Positions 24,293 through 33,056 of a DNA stretch of 64,000 nt are shown in pieces. Where the stretch lies: contig NZ_JALHMP010000016.1 of assembly GCF_022843985.1 (NCBI RefSeq), positions 1-64,000 of the forward strand, in the 5' to 3' direction. The position numbers and the translations under genes are program-made. This DNA is from Phreatobacter sp. Its GTDB lineage: Bacteria > Pseudomonadota > Alphaproteobacteria > Rhizobiales > Phreatobacteraceae. The notes below the pieces were generated by a model. The model was given only the letters and a program-made list of their open reading frames with translations. It was not told the origin of the DNA and did not search any database. How positions within the stretch are numbered: the stretch's first letter is position 1; each line of letters opens with the position of its first letter.

Positions 24293-25168
24293 TCAAGCCC
24301 CCGTATCCGAGGCATTGGCGAAGAAAAGCTGCTGACCGTTGATCTTGTAGTCGGCAATGGCCTTCTGGCCCTCCGGGCTGACGATCCAGTCGATGAAAGT
24401 CTGGCCGTCCGCCTGTTTCACATGAGGGTGACGCTGCGGGTTCACCAGCATGATGCCGTACTGGTTGAACAGACGGCGGTCGCCCTCGACGAGGATGTCG
24501 AGATCGCCGCGGTTGCGGAACGACAGCCAGGTGGCGCGGTCGGACAGGACATAGGCATTCATGCCGCCCGCCGTGTTGAGGGCGGCGCCCATACCCTGGC
24601 CGATCTCGCGGTACCAGGTCCCACGCGTGGCGGCGAGATCGATGCGGGCCGCCTGCCACAGGGCGAGTTCGGCCTGATGCGTGCCGGAGCGGTCGCCGCG
24701 CGACACGAAGGGCGCCGCCTTGGTCTGGATGGCGGTCAGGGCGGCGGCGATGTCGCGCGAGCCCTTGATACCGGCCGGGTCGCTCTTCGGACCGATGAGC
24801 ACGAAGTCGTTGTACATGACCGGGCGGCGCGGGCCGCCATGGCCGTCGGCGACGAATTTCTCCTCCGCCGCGCGCGCATGCACGAAGACGACATCCGCAT
24901 CGCCCCGCCGCCCGGTGTCGAGGGCCTGGCCGGTGCCCTGGCTGATGACCCGGACGTCGATGCCGGTCTTCGCCCTGAACAGCGGCAGCAGATGGTTGAA
25001 CAGGCCGGAATCGACGGTCGACGTGGTCGAGGCCACCGTGATGAACCGGGTGCCTGCCTGAGCCGGTGTCGCTGCCGTCGCTGCGGGACGGGCGTCCTGG
25101 GCCAGCGCCGCGGCGCCGAAGGCCAGCAACGCCGTCGTGGCGCCCAGCAGATGTCTCTTGGTCAGCAT
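24293..25168 (-). CDS. tupA: TupA-type tungstate ABC substrate-binding protein
   Basis: 291 residues from ATG 25168, preceded by GGAGAC; signal MLTKRHLLGATTALLAFGAAALAQ. The TupA hallmark is seen in VASTTSTVDSGLFNHLLPLF and SQGTGQALDTGRRGDADVVF, with DFVLIGPKSDPAGI and FVSRGDRSGTHQAEL further on. TupA proteins bind tungstate with high affinity and prefer it to molybdate (family knowledge). It is third in the operon after permease and ATPase. Confidence 0.9.
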   Translation of the reverse strand: MLTKRHLLGATTALLAFGAAALAQDARPAATAATPAQAGTRFITVASTTSTVDSGLFNHLLPLFRAKTGIDVRVISQGTGQALDTGRRGDADVVFVHARAAEEKFVADGHGGPRRPVMYNDFVLIGPKSDPAGIKGSRDIAAALTAIQTKAAPFVSRGDRSGTHQAELALWQAARIDLAATRGTWYREIGQGMGAALNTAGGMNAYVLSDRATWLSFRNRGDLDILVEGDRRLFNQYGIMLVNPQRHPHVKQADGQTFIDWIVSPEGQKAIADYKINGQQLFFANASDTGA

Positions 25169-25197
25169 GGTTGTCTCCTCAGGTTTGTCGGACCGGA

Positions 25198-25935
25198 TCA
25201 CCAGACGAGGTCACCGGCGATGAAAGCGCGGGCCTCGGGGCTGGCCGGACCGGCGAAGAAGGGTGCGGCCGCGGCGTCCTCGCCGAGGCGGCCGCGGTTG
25301 AGGAACAGCACCCGGTCGGCGAGCCGCCGCGCCTGCCCCATGTCGTGGGTGGCCATGACCAGCGTCATGCCCTCGCCCCTGAGCGCCATCAGCATCTCCT
25401 CGATCTGGCGCGTGGCGCCGGGATCGAGCTGCGAGGTCGGCTCGTCGAGGAACAGGACCTGCGGGCGCAGCGCCCAGGCCCGGGCAATGGCGAGGCGTTG
25501 CTGCTCGCCGCCCGACATGAGCCGCGCCGGACGCTCGGCGAGGCCGGCGAGCCCGAAGCGCTCGAGCGCCTCCGCGCAGCGCGTCGCCCTCTCGCTGCGC
25601 GACAGGCCGAAGGCGGCCAGCGCGTGCAGCATGTTGGCGCGGGCCGAGCGACGCAGCATGACCGGCTTCTGGAACACCATGGCATGACGTTTCACGCCAC
25701 CGACGACCCCATCAGCCGCCGCCCACGAGACGACCCCGGAGGTCGGCGTCAGCAGGCCGTGGCAGAGCCGCAGGGTCAGCGACTTGCCCGACCCGTTGGG
25801 CCCGATCAGCACCGTCAGACCGCCCTTCGGCAGGGTGAAGCCGATGCCATCCACCAGAGGGCGCCCGCCGGCCGCAAAGACCAGATCGGTGACCGTCAGC
25901 GGCAGGACGGAGAGGGTGTCGCGCATGTCGCTCAT
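25198..25935 (-). CDS. tupC: Tungstate-type ABC transporter ATP-binding protein
   Basis: 245 residues. Walker A GPNGSGKS (45-52), Q-loop MVFQKPVMLRR, signature MSGGEQQRLAIARA, Walker B VLFLDEPTSQLDP and the switch His in ATHDMGQ are all complete. It energises the TupB permease. Its start overlaps the tupB stop by ATGA. It lacks the C-terminal TOBE oxyanion-sensing domain of ModC, consistent with the Tup type. Confidence 0.92.
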   Translation of the reverse strand: MSDMRDTLSVLPLTVTDLVFAAGGRPLVDGIGFTLPKGGLTVLIGPNGSGKSLTLRLCHGLLTPTSGVVSWAAADGVVGGVKRHAMVFQKPVMLRRSARANMLHALAAFGLSRSERATRCAEALERFGLAGLAERPARLMSGGEQQRLAIARAWALRPQVLFLDEPTSQLDPGATRQIEEMLMALRGEGMTLVMATHDMGQARRLADRVLFLNRGRLGEDAAAAPFFAGPASPEARAFIAGDLVW

Positions 25936-26633
25936 CCCGCGAAGCGCGCGCCGACACGGCTCGCGCCATAGGTGACGGCATTGATGGCGAGGGTCAGCAG
26001 GATGAGCACGATGCCGAGGCCGAGCGCCAGCGGCAGGTCGCCTTTGGAGGTCTCCAGCGCGATGGCGGTCGTCATCGTGCGGGTATAGCCGGCGATATTG
26101 CCGCCGACGATGAGCACGGCGCCGACCTCAGCGCTGGCCCGGCCGAACCCGGCGAGGATGGCGGTGGCGAGGGCGAAACGCCCGTCCCAGAGCAGGGTGG
26201 GAATGGCGCTGATGCCAGTCAGCCCGATCGAGGCCAGGTGCTCGCGATACTCACCGTGGAGATCCTCGGTGAGTTGCCGGGTGATGGCGATGACGATAGG
26301 CAGGACCAGCAGCGTCTGCGCCGCCACCATTGCGGTCGGGGTGAACAGCAGGCCGAGCGGCCCGAGCGGTCCCGAGCGCGACAGCAGCAGGAAGACGAGG
26401 AGCCCGGCGACCACGGGCGGCAGGCCCATCAGCGCATTGACCAGCACGATGACCGCGCCGCGGCCGGGAAATCGCGCGAGCGCCAGCAGCGCACCGAGCG
26501 GCAGGCCGATGAGCGCGGCGATGGCCACGGCGGACAGCGTCACGGTCAGCGACAGGCCGACAATGGCGAGGAAGGCCGGGTCGCCGCCGAGGATGAGCCC
26601 GATGGCGGCCGCGAAGGACTGGGAGATGTCCAA
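25932..26633 (-). CDS. tupB: Tungstate-type ABC transporter permease
   Basis: 233 residues, a polytopic inner-membrane protein with about five to six hydrophobic segments (FLAIVGLSLTVTLSAVAIAALIG, VIVLVNALMGLPPVVAGLLVF, TLLVLPIVIAI). The EAA loop is EYREHLASIGLTGISAIPTLL and the end is LGIVLILLTLAINAV. No ATG is available; the start is TTG 26633 because an in-frame stop lies shortly upstream. It is the first gene of the tupBCA-modA-like unit, reading away from the regulator gene. Confidence 0.9.
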   Translation of the reverse strand: MDISQSFAAAIGLILGGDPAFLAIVGLSLTVTLSAVAIAALIGLPLGALLALARFPGRGAVIVLVNALMGLPPVVAGLLVFLLLSRSGPLGPLGLLFTPTAMVAAQTLLVLPIVIAITRQLTEDLHGEYREHLASIGLTGISAIPTLLWDGRFALATAILAGFGRASAEVGAVLIVGGNIAGYTRTMTTAIALETSKGDLPLALGLGIVLILLTLAINAVTYGASRVGARFAG

Positions 26634-26733
26634 GGGAGGATAAGATCCAGTGTCGGAGGCAAACTATTGCGAACTCTACAAAAAATGCATAGGAATAGGC
26701 AAATATGGAATCAATGCACTTAAGGGCATGTTT
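26634..26733. promoter_or_regulatory. Divergent promoter region between tup operon and its regulator
   Basis: About 100 strikingly AT-rich bases compared with both neighbours, holding the promoters of the tup operon (minus) and of the HTH regulator (plus). It contains a direct repeat ATAGGAATAGG (26690-26700) and the palindrome ATGCAT. TTGCCT and TAGAGT on the minus strand, 18 bases apart, could be weak -35 and -10 elements. The operator is not identified with confidence. Confidence 0.4.
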
Positions 26734-27624
26734 ATGCAGGATGATGTCTTCCTGACCACGGACGAAGCGGCAGTCTATCTCCGCATGAAGGAGCGCAAGC
26801 TCTATGAGCTTGTGGCCAATGGCGCGGTGCCCTGTTCGAAGGTCAGCGGCAAATGGCTGTTTCCCCGTGCGGCGCTCGACCGCTGGGTGGCCGCCGGTCT
26901 CGCCCGGCCCGACGGTTTTGTTGCCGAGCCGGCCCCGCCCATCGTCGGGGGCAGCCACGATCCCCTGCTCGAATGGGCTCTGCGCCAGTCGGGATCGGGC
27001 CTGGCGCTTCTCGCCGAGGGGTCCGAGGCGGGTCTCGACCGGCTGGAACGCAACGAGGTCGCCGCCGCCGCCATTCACCTGCACGACTCCGGCGACGACG
27101 CGGCTGCGAACCGTTCCGGCGTCATCGCCCGGGCGGGCCTTCACGACGCCGTGGTGATTGGTTTCGCCCGTCGCGAGCAGGGCTTTCTCGTCGCTCCCGG
27201 GAACCCGCTGGCCATCGGTACGCTCGATGACGTGGCCCGGCGCGAGGCGCGCATCGGGCTGCGCCCGGCCGGCGCCGGCGCCCAATTGCTGCTGGCGGCC
27301 GTGGCGGCGCGATCCGGCATGGCCCTCGACCGTCTCCGGCACGCGCCGGTACCCTATCCGACGGGGCCGGACCTCGCTCTTGCCATCCGGGGTGACGAGA
27401 TCGATTGCGGCATCGCCACCCGCGCCGTCGCCGCCCTGCATGGTCTCGGCTTCGTGCCCCTGGTCTGGGAAACCTTTGATCTCGTGCTGCGCCGTCGCAC
27501 CTATTTCGAGCCTCCGGCCCAGCGGCTCTTCGCCTTTTTGCGCGAGCCGGTCTTCGCCCGCCGCGCCGAGGCCCTGGGTGGATATGACGTGGCGCCAGCG
27601 GGCATCGTAAAGCTCAACCGGTGA
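26734..27624 (+). CDS. HTH/periplasmic-binding-protein-like transcriptional regulator (probable Mo/W sensor)
   Basis: 296 residues. An N-terminal excisionase/MerR-like helix-turn-helix (VFLTTDEAAVYLRMKERKLYELVANGAVPCSKVSGKW, about 4-45) is followed by a PF12727-type domain (about 80-290) resembling the ModA/TupA fold, with [14 protein letters not shown] and AIRGDEIDCGIATRA. Such one-component regulators sense molybdate or tungstate in the cytoplasm. The start chosen is ATG 26734 behind AAGGG. ATG 26728 and GTG 26650 (behind GGGAGGA) are in frame, but 26650 would leave no promoter space. It is divergent from the transporter it probably controls. Confidence 0.85.
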   Translation: MQDDVFLTTDEAAVYLRMKERKLYELVANGAVPCSKVSGKWLFPRAALDRWVAAGLARPDGFVAEPAPPIVGGSHDPLLEWALRQSGSGLALLAEGSEAGLDRLERNEVAAAAIHLHDSGDDAAANRSGVIARAGLHDAVVIGFARREQGFLVAPGNPLAIGTLDDVARREARIGLRPAGAGAQLLLAAVAARSGMALDRLRHAPVPYPTGPDLALAIRGDEIDCGIATRAVAALHGLGFVPLVWETFDLVLRRRTYFEPPAQRLFAFLREPVFARRAEALGGYDVAPAGIVKLNR

Positions 27625-27645
27625 CATGAACGGCGCGCGCCCCAT

Positions 27646-28683
27646 ATGAACCTCATGTCCAGCGGTCCCACGCTCACGCCCCTCGGCGATGCCCTCGCCC
27701 GCCTTCTCGCCGGTCTCGCGCCCGTGGCGGCCGAAACCGTGCCTGTGGGCGCGGCGATCGGATGGGTCGCGGCCGGGACGGTGCGGGCCGCGAGGGCCCT
27801 GCCTGCCCGGTCGGTCGCGCTGCGGAGCGGCATTGCGGTGGCCAGCGCCGACCTCGTCGGCGCCTCACCCTATACCCCTGCCCTGATGGCCTCGGCGCCG
27901 CGCCGGCTGTTCCATGGCGATGACCTTCCTGACGGCGCCGATGCGGTGCTTCCCGCCGATGCCGTCACCGTTTCGGGATCGGTCCACGAGATCGGCCAGG
28001 CGGCCTATCCCGGCGAAGGCGCGGCGCTGGCCGGAAGCGACCTGGCGCAGGACGCGGTGCTCGTCGCCGGCGGCGTCACGATCACCGCCGAGATGGCCCT
28101 GGCGCTGGCCTTGTCCGGCATCACCACCGTGGCCATCCGCCGCCCGTGCATCGCCGTGACCGGCGACAGCGCTGGTGGTGAAGCGGCCTGGCTCGCTGCG
28201 CGGCTGTCGGCGGCAGGCTGCGCCGTCGTCACCGCACCGCCCGCCGATCTCACCCTGCACCTGGCGGCGGACCCGGCCGGGATCACGGTGGACCTGTCCG
28301 GCATCGCCGTCCGTCCGGGCGGCGACATGGCGCTGTCCGGCGATGCCGCCGGCCGGATGCTCGTCCTCGCGCCGCGTTTCGATGCCGTCGTCACGGGCTT
28401 CTATGCCCTCGTTCTGCCTTTCGTCGCAGGCGCCACGGCGCGGCGGCCCCGCCTTGTCTCCCGTCCGCTCACCCGCAAGATCGTTTCGCAGGTGGGTCTT
28501 GCCGACATCGCCTTGCTGCGCCACACCGGTGATGCCTTCGAACCTCTCGGCATCGGCCGTGTCACCCTGTCGGCCCTGCTCGCCGCCGATGCGGTCGCTA
28601 TCCTCGATCCGGCGAGCGAGGGTGCCGCGGCCGGCGCGCCGCTCGCCGCGATCCCCGTCACGGAGCCTTTCGAACCGCTATGA
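27646..28683 (+). CDS. Degenerate MoeA-like protein
   Basis: 345 residues, recognisable as MoeA-derived by its N-terminal half (LTPLGDALARLLAGLAPVAAETVPVGAAIGWVAA and LFHGDDLPDGADAVLPADAV), which matches MoeA domains. The catalytic molybdopterin-binding motifs are missing. Where MoeA has FSTGNE..YDSN..SGGVSxGE, this protein has VTGDSAGGEAAWLAARLSAAG and no GGVS segment. It is therefore probably a pseudo-enzyme acting as a partner or regulator. ATGA overlap with the next gene implies co-translation with the MoeA-fusion protein. Confidence 0.75.
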   Translation: MNLMSSGPTLTPLGDALARLLAGLAPVAAETVPVGAAIGWVAAGTVRAARALPARSVALRSGIAVASADLVGASPYTPALMASAPRRLFHGDDLPDGADAVLPADAVTVSGSVHEIGQAAYPGEGAALAGSDLAQDAVLVAGGVTITAEMALALALSGITTVAIRRPCIAVTGDSAGGEAAWLAARLSAAGCAVVTAPPADLTLHLAADPAGITVDLSGIAVRPGGDMALSGDAAGRMLVLAPRFDAVVTGFYALVLPFVAGATARRPRLVSRPLTRKIVSQVGLADIALLRHTGDAFEPLGIGRVTLSALLAADAVAILDPASEGAAAGAPLAAIPVTEPFEPL

Positions 28684-30626
28684 CCCCGAATGCCGCCATC
28701 GTTCAGGACCAGTTCCTGACAGTCCTGTCCCGCGACGAGGCCATCGCCCGATTCCGCGCGGCGCTCGACCTCACGCCGCTCGGGGCGGAGCCGGTGGCCC
28801 TCGACGGGCTGGTGGGACGTGTCCTCGCCGAAACCATCGCCGCCCCGGTCGACGCGCCGCCCTTCGACCGTTCGGTGGTCGACGGCTTCGCCCTGCGCGC
28901 CGCCGATGTGCCGACCGCGTCCGAGGCGGCCCCGGTCTGGCTGCAGCTGAACGCCGAGACCATCGCCTGCGGAACCCCGCCCGGTCTCGCCGTGGCCGCC
29001 GGCACGGCCACGCCCATCGCGACGGGCGGTCCCATCCCGCGCGGCGCCGATGCGGTGGTGATGATCGAGCATACCGCCTTTGAGCCGGGGCGGGGCCTGT
29101 CCGTCCAGCGGGCCGTCGCGCCGGGGCAGAACATCGCCTTCGCCGGTTCCGACATCGCCCGTGGCGAAACCCTCCTGCGCCGCGGCACGGTGATCGGCTC
29201 GCGAGAGATCGGCATGCTCGCGGCGGTCGGTGCCGCGGCGGCCCCCGTCTGGCGCAAGCCGCGGGTCGCGGTCATTTCCACCGGCGACGAACTGGTGGCG
29301 CCGGGCGACGCACTAAGGCCCGCCGCCATCTACGATTCCAACGGCCCCATCGTCGCCGCTGCCCTGGAGGAGAACGGCTGCACCCCGATCCGCTTCGGCG
29401 CCATCCCCGATGTCGCAGCGGCGCTTGAGGCGGCCATTCGGCAAGCCCATGCCACCTGCGATGCCGTGATCCTGTCCGGGGGCACCTCGAAGGGCGCCGG
29501 CGACCTCACCTACCGCATCGTCGAGAAGCTCGGCGCGCCGGGCATCGTTGCCCATGGCGTCGCCCTGAAGCCGGGCAAGCCGCTCTGCCTCGCCGTCTGC
29601 GAGGGCAAGCCGGTGGTTATCCTGCCGGGCTTCCCGACCTCGGCCATGTTCACCTTCCACGACATCGTCGCCCCGGTCCTGCGCCTTCTGGCAGGTCTGC
29701 CGGAGCGGGCGGAAATCGGTGTCACGGCGCGCGCCGCGGCGCGCATTCCCTCCGATCTCGGCCGGACCGAATTCGTCATGGTGGCGCTCTCACAAGGCCC
29801 CGAGGGCCTTGCCGCCTATCCCGTCGGCAAGGGCTCGGGAGCGGTCACCGCCTTCAGCCAGGCGGACGGGTTTCTCACCATCGATGCGCTGAGTGAAGCC
29901 ATGGCGCCGGGCGCCGAGACCAGCGTCACGCTCTTCGCCCCCCATATCGCCGCGCCCGACCTCACCATCATGGGCAGCCACTGCACCGGCCTTGACGCGG
30001 TGATCGAGCGTCTGGCGGATAGCGGCGTTACGGCACGCTCCCATGCCCTGGGAAGTCTCGGCGGTCTCGCCGCCCTCAGGCGGGGTGAATGCGACATCGC
30101 GCCGATCCACCTCCTCGATGCCGCCAGTTCCCGTTACAACGCGCCCTTCCTGACGGATGGCATGCGCCTCGTTCCAGGCTGGCGCCGCATGCAGGGCCTT
30201 GTCTATCGCCCCGGCGACAGCCGTTTCGATGGCCACACCGTGCCCGAGGCGGCTCTGGCGGCGGCCGTGGCCGATCCCGACTGCCTGATGGTCAACCGCA
30301 ATACCGGTGCCGGTACGCGGGTGCTCCTGGACGGGCTCCTCGCCGGCCGCAAGCCGCCAGGCTACTGGAACCAGCCGCGCTCCCACAATGCGGTGGTGGC
30401 CGCAATCGCCCAGGGCCGGGCCGATTGGGGCCTTGCCATCGCGCCGGCCGCCGCCGCCCTCGGTCTCGGCTTCATCCCGCTCGGCCTGGAACACTACGAT
30501 TTCGCCGTCGCTGCCGTGCCGCGACGCCCGGCGGCTCTCGTCCGCTTCGAGGCGGCGCTGGCGGCAGCCGCTCCGGCGCTGGTCGGTCTCGGCTTCACCC
30601 CAGCCGGTGAGCCCCGGGACGCCTGA
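28680..30626 (+). CDS. MoeA/oxyanion-binding-domain fusion protein
   Basis: 648 residues. Residues about 15-410 are a complete MoeA: PPFDRSVVDGFALRA, ATGGPIPRGADAVVMIEH, ISTGDELVAPG, YDSN, LSGGTSKGAGD (GGTS replaces GGVS) and LPGFPTSAMFTF. Residues about 415-640 are a PF12727-type binding-protein domain (MGSHCTGLDAVIERLADSG, MVNRNTGAGTRVLLDG, QGRADWGLAIAPAA). The same domain occurs in the regulator at 26734. The fusion suggests that cytoplasmic molybdate or tungstate is captured and handed directly to the insertion site. The start overlaps the degenerate MoeA stop. Confidence 0.9.
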   Translation: MTPNAAIVQDQFLTVLSRDEAIARFRAALDLTPLGAEPVALDGLVGRVLAETIAAPVDAPPFDRSVVDGFALRAADVPTASEAAPVWLQLNAETIACGTPPGLAVAAGTATPIATGGPIPRGADAVVMIEHTAFEPGRGLSVQRAVAPGQNIAFAGSDIARGETLLRRGTVIGSREIGMLAAVGAAAAPVWRKPRVAVISTGDELVAPGDALRPAAIYDSNGPIVAAALEENGCTPIRFGAIPDVAAALEAAIRQAHATCDAVILSGGTSKGAGDLTYRIVEKLGAPGIVAHGVALKPGKPLCLAVCEGKPVVILPGFPTSAMFTFHDIVAPVLRLLAGLPERAEIGVTARAAARIPSDLGRTEFVMVALSQGPEGLAAYPVGKGSGAVTAFSQADGFLTIDALSEAMAPGAETSVTLFAPHIAAPDLTIMGSHCTGLDAVIERLADSGVTARSHALGSLGGLAALRRGECDIAPIHLLDAASSRYNAPFLTDGMRLVPGWRRMQGLVYRPGDSRFDGHTVPEAALAAAVADPDCLMVNRNTGAGTRVLLDGLLAGRKPPGYWNQPRSHNAVVAAIAQGRADWGLAIAPAAAALGLGFIPLGLEHYDFAVAAVPRRPAALVRFEAALAAAAPALVGLGFTPAGEPRDA

Positions 30627-30705
30627 CGCCCCTTGGCGTGGCAACAGATGGTTTAGGTCTGATTAAGACATCTGCGGCATCCTGCGATCCCAAAGGTTGT
30701 GGTGG

Positions 30706-31662
30706 ATGACAGCGCAATTCGACGAAGCCCTGAAGCCGATCAATTCGATGATCGGCGCTCTCGCGCCCAAGCTGCGCGGAGCGCTGGTGGAGGAGCTTGT
30801 CGACGAAATCTCCCGCGAGCGGCTGAATGCGGATTCGCGCAAGGCGCTGGTGCTCGACAATATAGTCGCCGAGGCGCTGCGGGACGCGCCGATGTCCAGC
30901 CGCGTCCGCGCCTCTCCACGTCTCGCCCGCTGCGCGGCCAGCCTGCCGGAAGCGTCCACGACTCTCGCCTGCGACGTGATCACCGTCGCCGAAGCCATTC
31001 TCAACGCGCCCGACCTGCCCGACGAGATCATGCTGCGTGTCTGCGCCTCGGACCGCCAGGAGCATATGCAGATCATTGCCAAGCGGCAGAAGGTCTCTGC
31101 GCTGATCTCGCGGGCCATCGTCGAGAACGGGGAGGCCGCCACCGTCCTGACGCTGGTGCGCAATGCAGGCGCGCACCTCACCTCGGAAGGTTTCGCCGAG
31201 ATCGTGGCGCGCCACGGGGCCGATCCCGCGGTCCGTTCCATGCTCACCCAGCGTCCCGACTGTCCGGTCGATCTGGCGACGAAATTCGGCGCCGCCACTT
31301 CGCGGGACATCCCGACCGGCGAGGAGCTTCTGGAACAGTTGCAGCAACTCTCCGAAGAGCGGCAGATCGTTCCCGCGGTGGACCTGCTGATGCGCTGCAT
31401 CGGTCGCGACCGTGATGCCGGCCGGAAGATCCTTGAGCGTGACGACGAGAAGGCGCTGGGCGCCATCTGCCATATCGCCGGGGTCGATGCGGAGACCTAC
31501 GAGATGTTGGTCACCGCTTGGCGCGTCACCGCCGGCAAACCCATGACCGACGTTCACAAGGCGCCGGTGCGGTTCCGGCTGATGCGTCCCGCCGAGATCG
31601 ACCGGGTCATCTCCCGCCTGCCGCTAGCCCGCATGCGCACCACCGAGGTGGTGTCCGCCTGA
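30706..31662 (+). CDS. DUF2336-domain protein
   Basis: 318 residues from ATG 30706, with AAAGG 9 bases upstream (the frame is open a little further, to a TTG). Entirely helical with HEAT-like character: repeated APDLPDEIMLRVC-type and RPDCPVDLATKFG-type units, as in DUF2336 proteins of alphaproteobacteria. No signal, membrane helix or catalytic motif is seen. Some DUF2336 proteins occur with signalling genes (family knowledge). Function unknown. It converges with hemA. Confidence 0.85.
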   Translation: MTAQFDEALKPINSMIGALAPKLRGALVEELVDEISRERLNADSRKALVLDNIVAEALRDAPMSSRVRASPRLARCAASLPEASTTLACDVITVAEAILNAPDLPDEIMLRVCASDRQEHMQIIAKRQKVSALISRAIVENGEAATVLTLVRNAGAHLTSEGFAEIVARHGADPAVRSMLTQRPDCPVDLATKFGAATSRDIPTGEELLEQLQQLSEERQIVPAVDLLMRCIGRDRDAGRKILERDDEKALGAICHIAGVDAETYEMLVTAWRVTAGKPMTDVHKAPVRFRLMRPAEIDRVISRLPLARMRTTEVVSA

Positions 31663-31673
31663 GTGGCAGCGGC

Positions 31674-32903
31674 CTATTCGGCGGCTGCCTGATATCGCTG
31701 GACCGGCAGGCCGAGATCCAGCCAGACCTGCAGCAGGGCGCCGGCCAGATCGTCGATCATCGCATCGGTATGGGCCGGGCCTGGCGTGATCCTCAGGCGC
31801 TCGGTTCCCTTGGGCACGGTCGGGTAGTTGATGGGCTGGATGTAGATGCCGTGATCGGCCAGCAGCCGGTCGCTTGCCGCCTTGCAGCGCTCCGCGTCCC
31901 CCACCAGGACCGGCACGATATGGGTGTCGGACACCATGACGGGCAGGCCCGCGAGCGCCAGCACGCGCTTGGTCCGGGCTGCCTGACGCTGCTGCATGTC
32001 GCGCTCGATGGCTGAGCCCTTCAGGTGACGGATGGCGGCGGCCGCGGCACTGGCAATGGCCGGCGGCAGGGCGGTGGTGAAGATGAAACCCGGCGCATGG
32101 CAGCGCACCGCGTCGATCACCGCCGCCGATCCCGCGATATAGCCGCCCATGACGCCGAAGGCCTTGCCGAGCGTGCCTTCGATGACGTCGAGCCGGTTCA
32201 TCTGTCCGTCGCGTTCGGCGACGCCCGCGCCCCGTGGCCCGTACATGCCCACGGCATGGACCTCGTCGATATAGGTCATGGCGCGGTGGCGCGCGGCGAG
32301 ATCGCAGATCGCGGCGATCGGTGCGATGTCGCCGTCCATCGAATAGACGCTCTCGAAGACGATCAGCTTGTTGCGGGCGGGGCCCGCCGCGATCAGCAGC
32401 TCTTCCAGGTGGGCGAGGTCGTTATGGCGGAAGATGACGCGTTCGCAGCCGGATTGACGGACACCCTCGATCATCGAATTGTGGTTGAGGGCATCCGACA
32501 GGATGAGGCAATCGGGCAGCAGCTTGGCGATGGTCGAGATGCCGGCCTGGTTGGAAATGTAGCCGGATGTGAAGACCAGAGCTGCTTCCTTGCCGTGGAG
32601 ATCGGCGAGTTCGCGCTCCAGCTCGACGATCGGATGCGACGTGCCGGAAATGTTGCGCGTGCCACCGGCGCCCGCGCCCATGGAGCGGGCGGTCTCGGCC
32701 ATGGCCTCCACCACCTTGGGGTGGTGGCCCATGCCGAGATAGTCGTTGGAACACCAGATGACGACATCGCGCGGGCCGGCCGGAGAATGCCAGATGGCTT
32801 GCGGAAACTGGCCGACCTTGCGTTCGAGGTCGGCGAAGACCCGGTAGCGGCGTTCGTCCTTCAGCCGCGAGACGGCCTGCTCGAAAAAATGCGCGTAGGT
32901 CAT
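31674..32903 (-). CDS. hemA: 5-aminolevulinate synthase
   Basis: 409 residues; condenses glycine and succinyl-CoA to 5-aminolevulinate, the first heme step in alphaproteobacteria (Shemin pathway). Typical ALAS sequence: [55 protein letters not shown] and [14 protein letters not shown], with pyridoxal-phosphate lysine at about 247. Full family length. An FNR/FixK-type box lies 76-89 bases upstream of the start, indicating oxygen-responsive control. Confidence 0.96.
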   Translation of the reverse strand: MTYAHFFEQAVSRLKDERRYRVFADLERKVGQFPQAIWHSPAGPRDVVIWCSNDYLGMGHHPKVVEAMAETARSMGAGAGGTRNISGTSHPIVELERELADLHGKEAALVFTSGYISNQAGISTIAKLLPDCLILSDALNHNSMIEGVRQSGCERVIFRHNDLAHLEELLIAAGPARNKLIVFESVYSMDGDIAPIAAICDLAARHRAMTYIDEVHAVGMYGPRGAGVAERDGQMNRLDVIEGTLGKAFGVMGGYIAGSAAVIDAVRCHAPGFIFTTALPPAIASAAAAAIRHLKGSAIERDMQQRQAARTKRVLALAGLPVMVSDTHIVPVLVGDAERCKAASDRLLADHGIYIQPINYPTVPKGTERLRITPGPAHTDAMIDDLAGALLQVWLDLGLPVQRYQAAAE

Positions 32904-32978
32904 GGCTCGTCGATCCGTGCGAGCCCCGGCGACAGGTCGGGGGATGTCAGAATGTGCCGAAGCACGTCCGTTTCGGCC

Positions 32979-32992
32979 TTGACGTTGATCAA
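32979..32992 (-). promoter_or_regulatory. FNR/FixK-type box upstream of hemA
   Basis: TTGACGTTGATCAA matches the half-sites TTGAc-N4-ATCAA used by FNR, FixK and Dnr-type CRP-family regulators. It is 76-89 bases before the hemA ATG and no other gene starts in this gap. hemA of Rhodobacter and Bradyrhizobium is known to be controlled by such proteins. Confidence 0.65.
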
Positions 32993-33056
32993 GGACCGCG
33001 CACGCTGATTAGCACCGTTCCAAACTGGTCCGCCATGCACCGATGGTCGCGGGCCG

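Noticed and set aside
26650-26733. GTG 26650 as start of the Mo/W regulator behind GGGAGGA
   Set aside because: It would add 28 residues without family similarity and leave only 16 bases between two divergent genes; ATG 26734 with AAGGG fits better.
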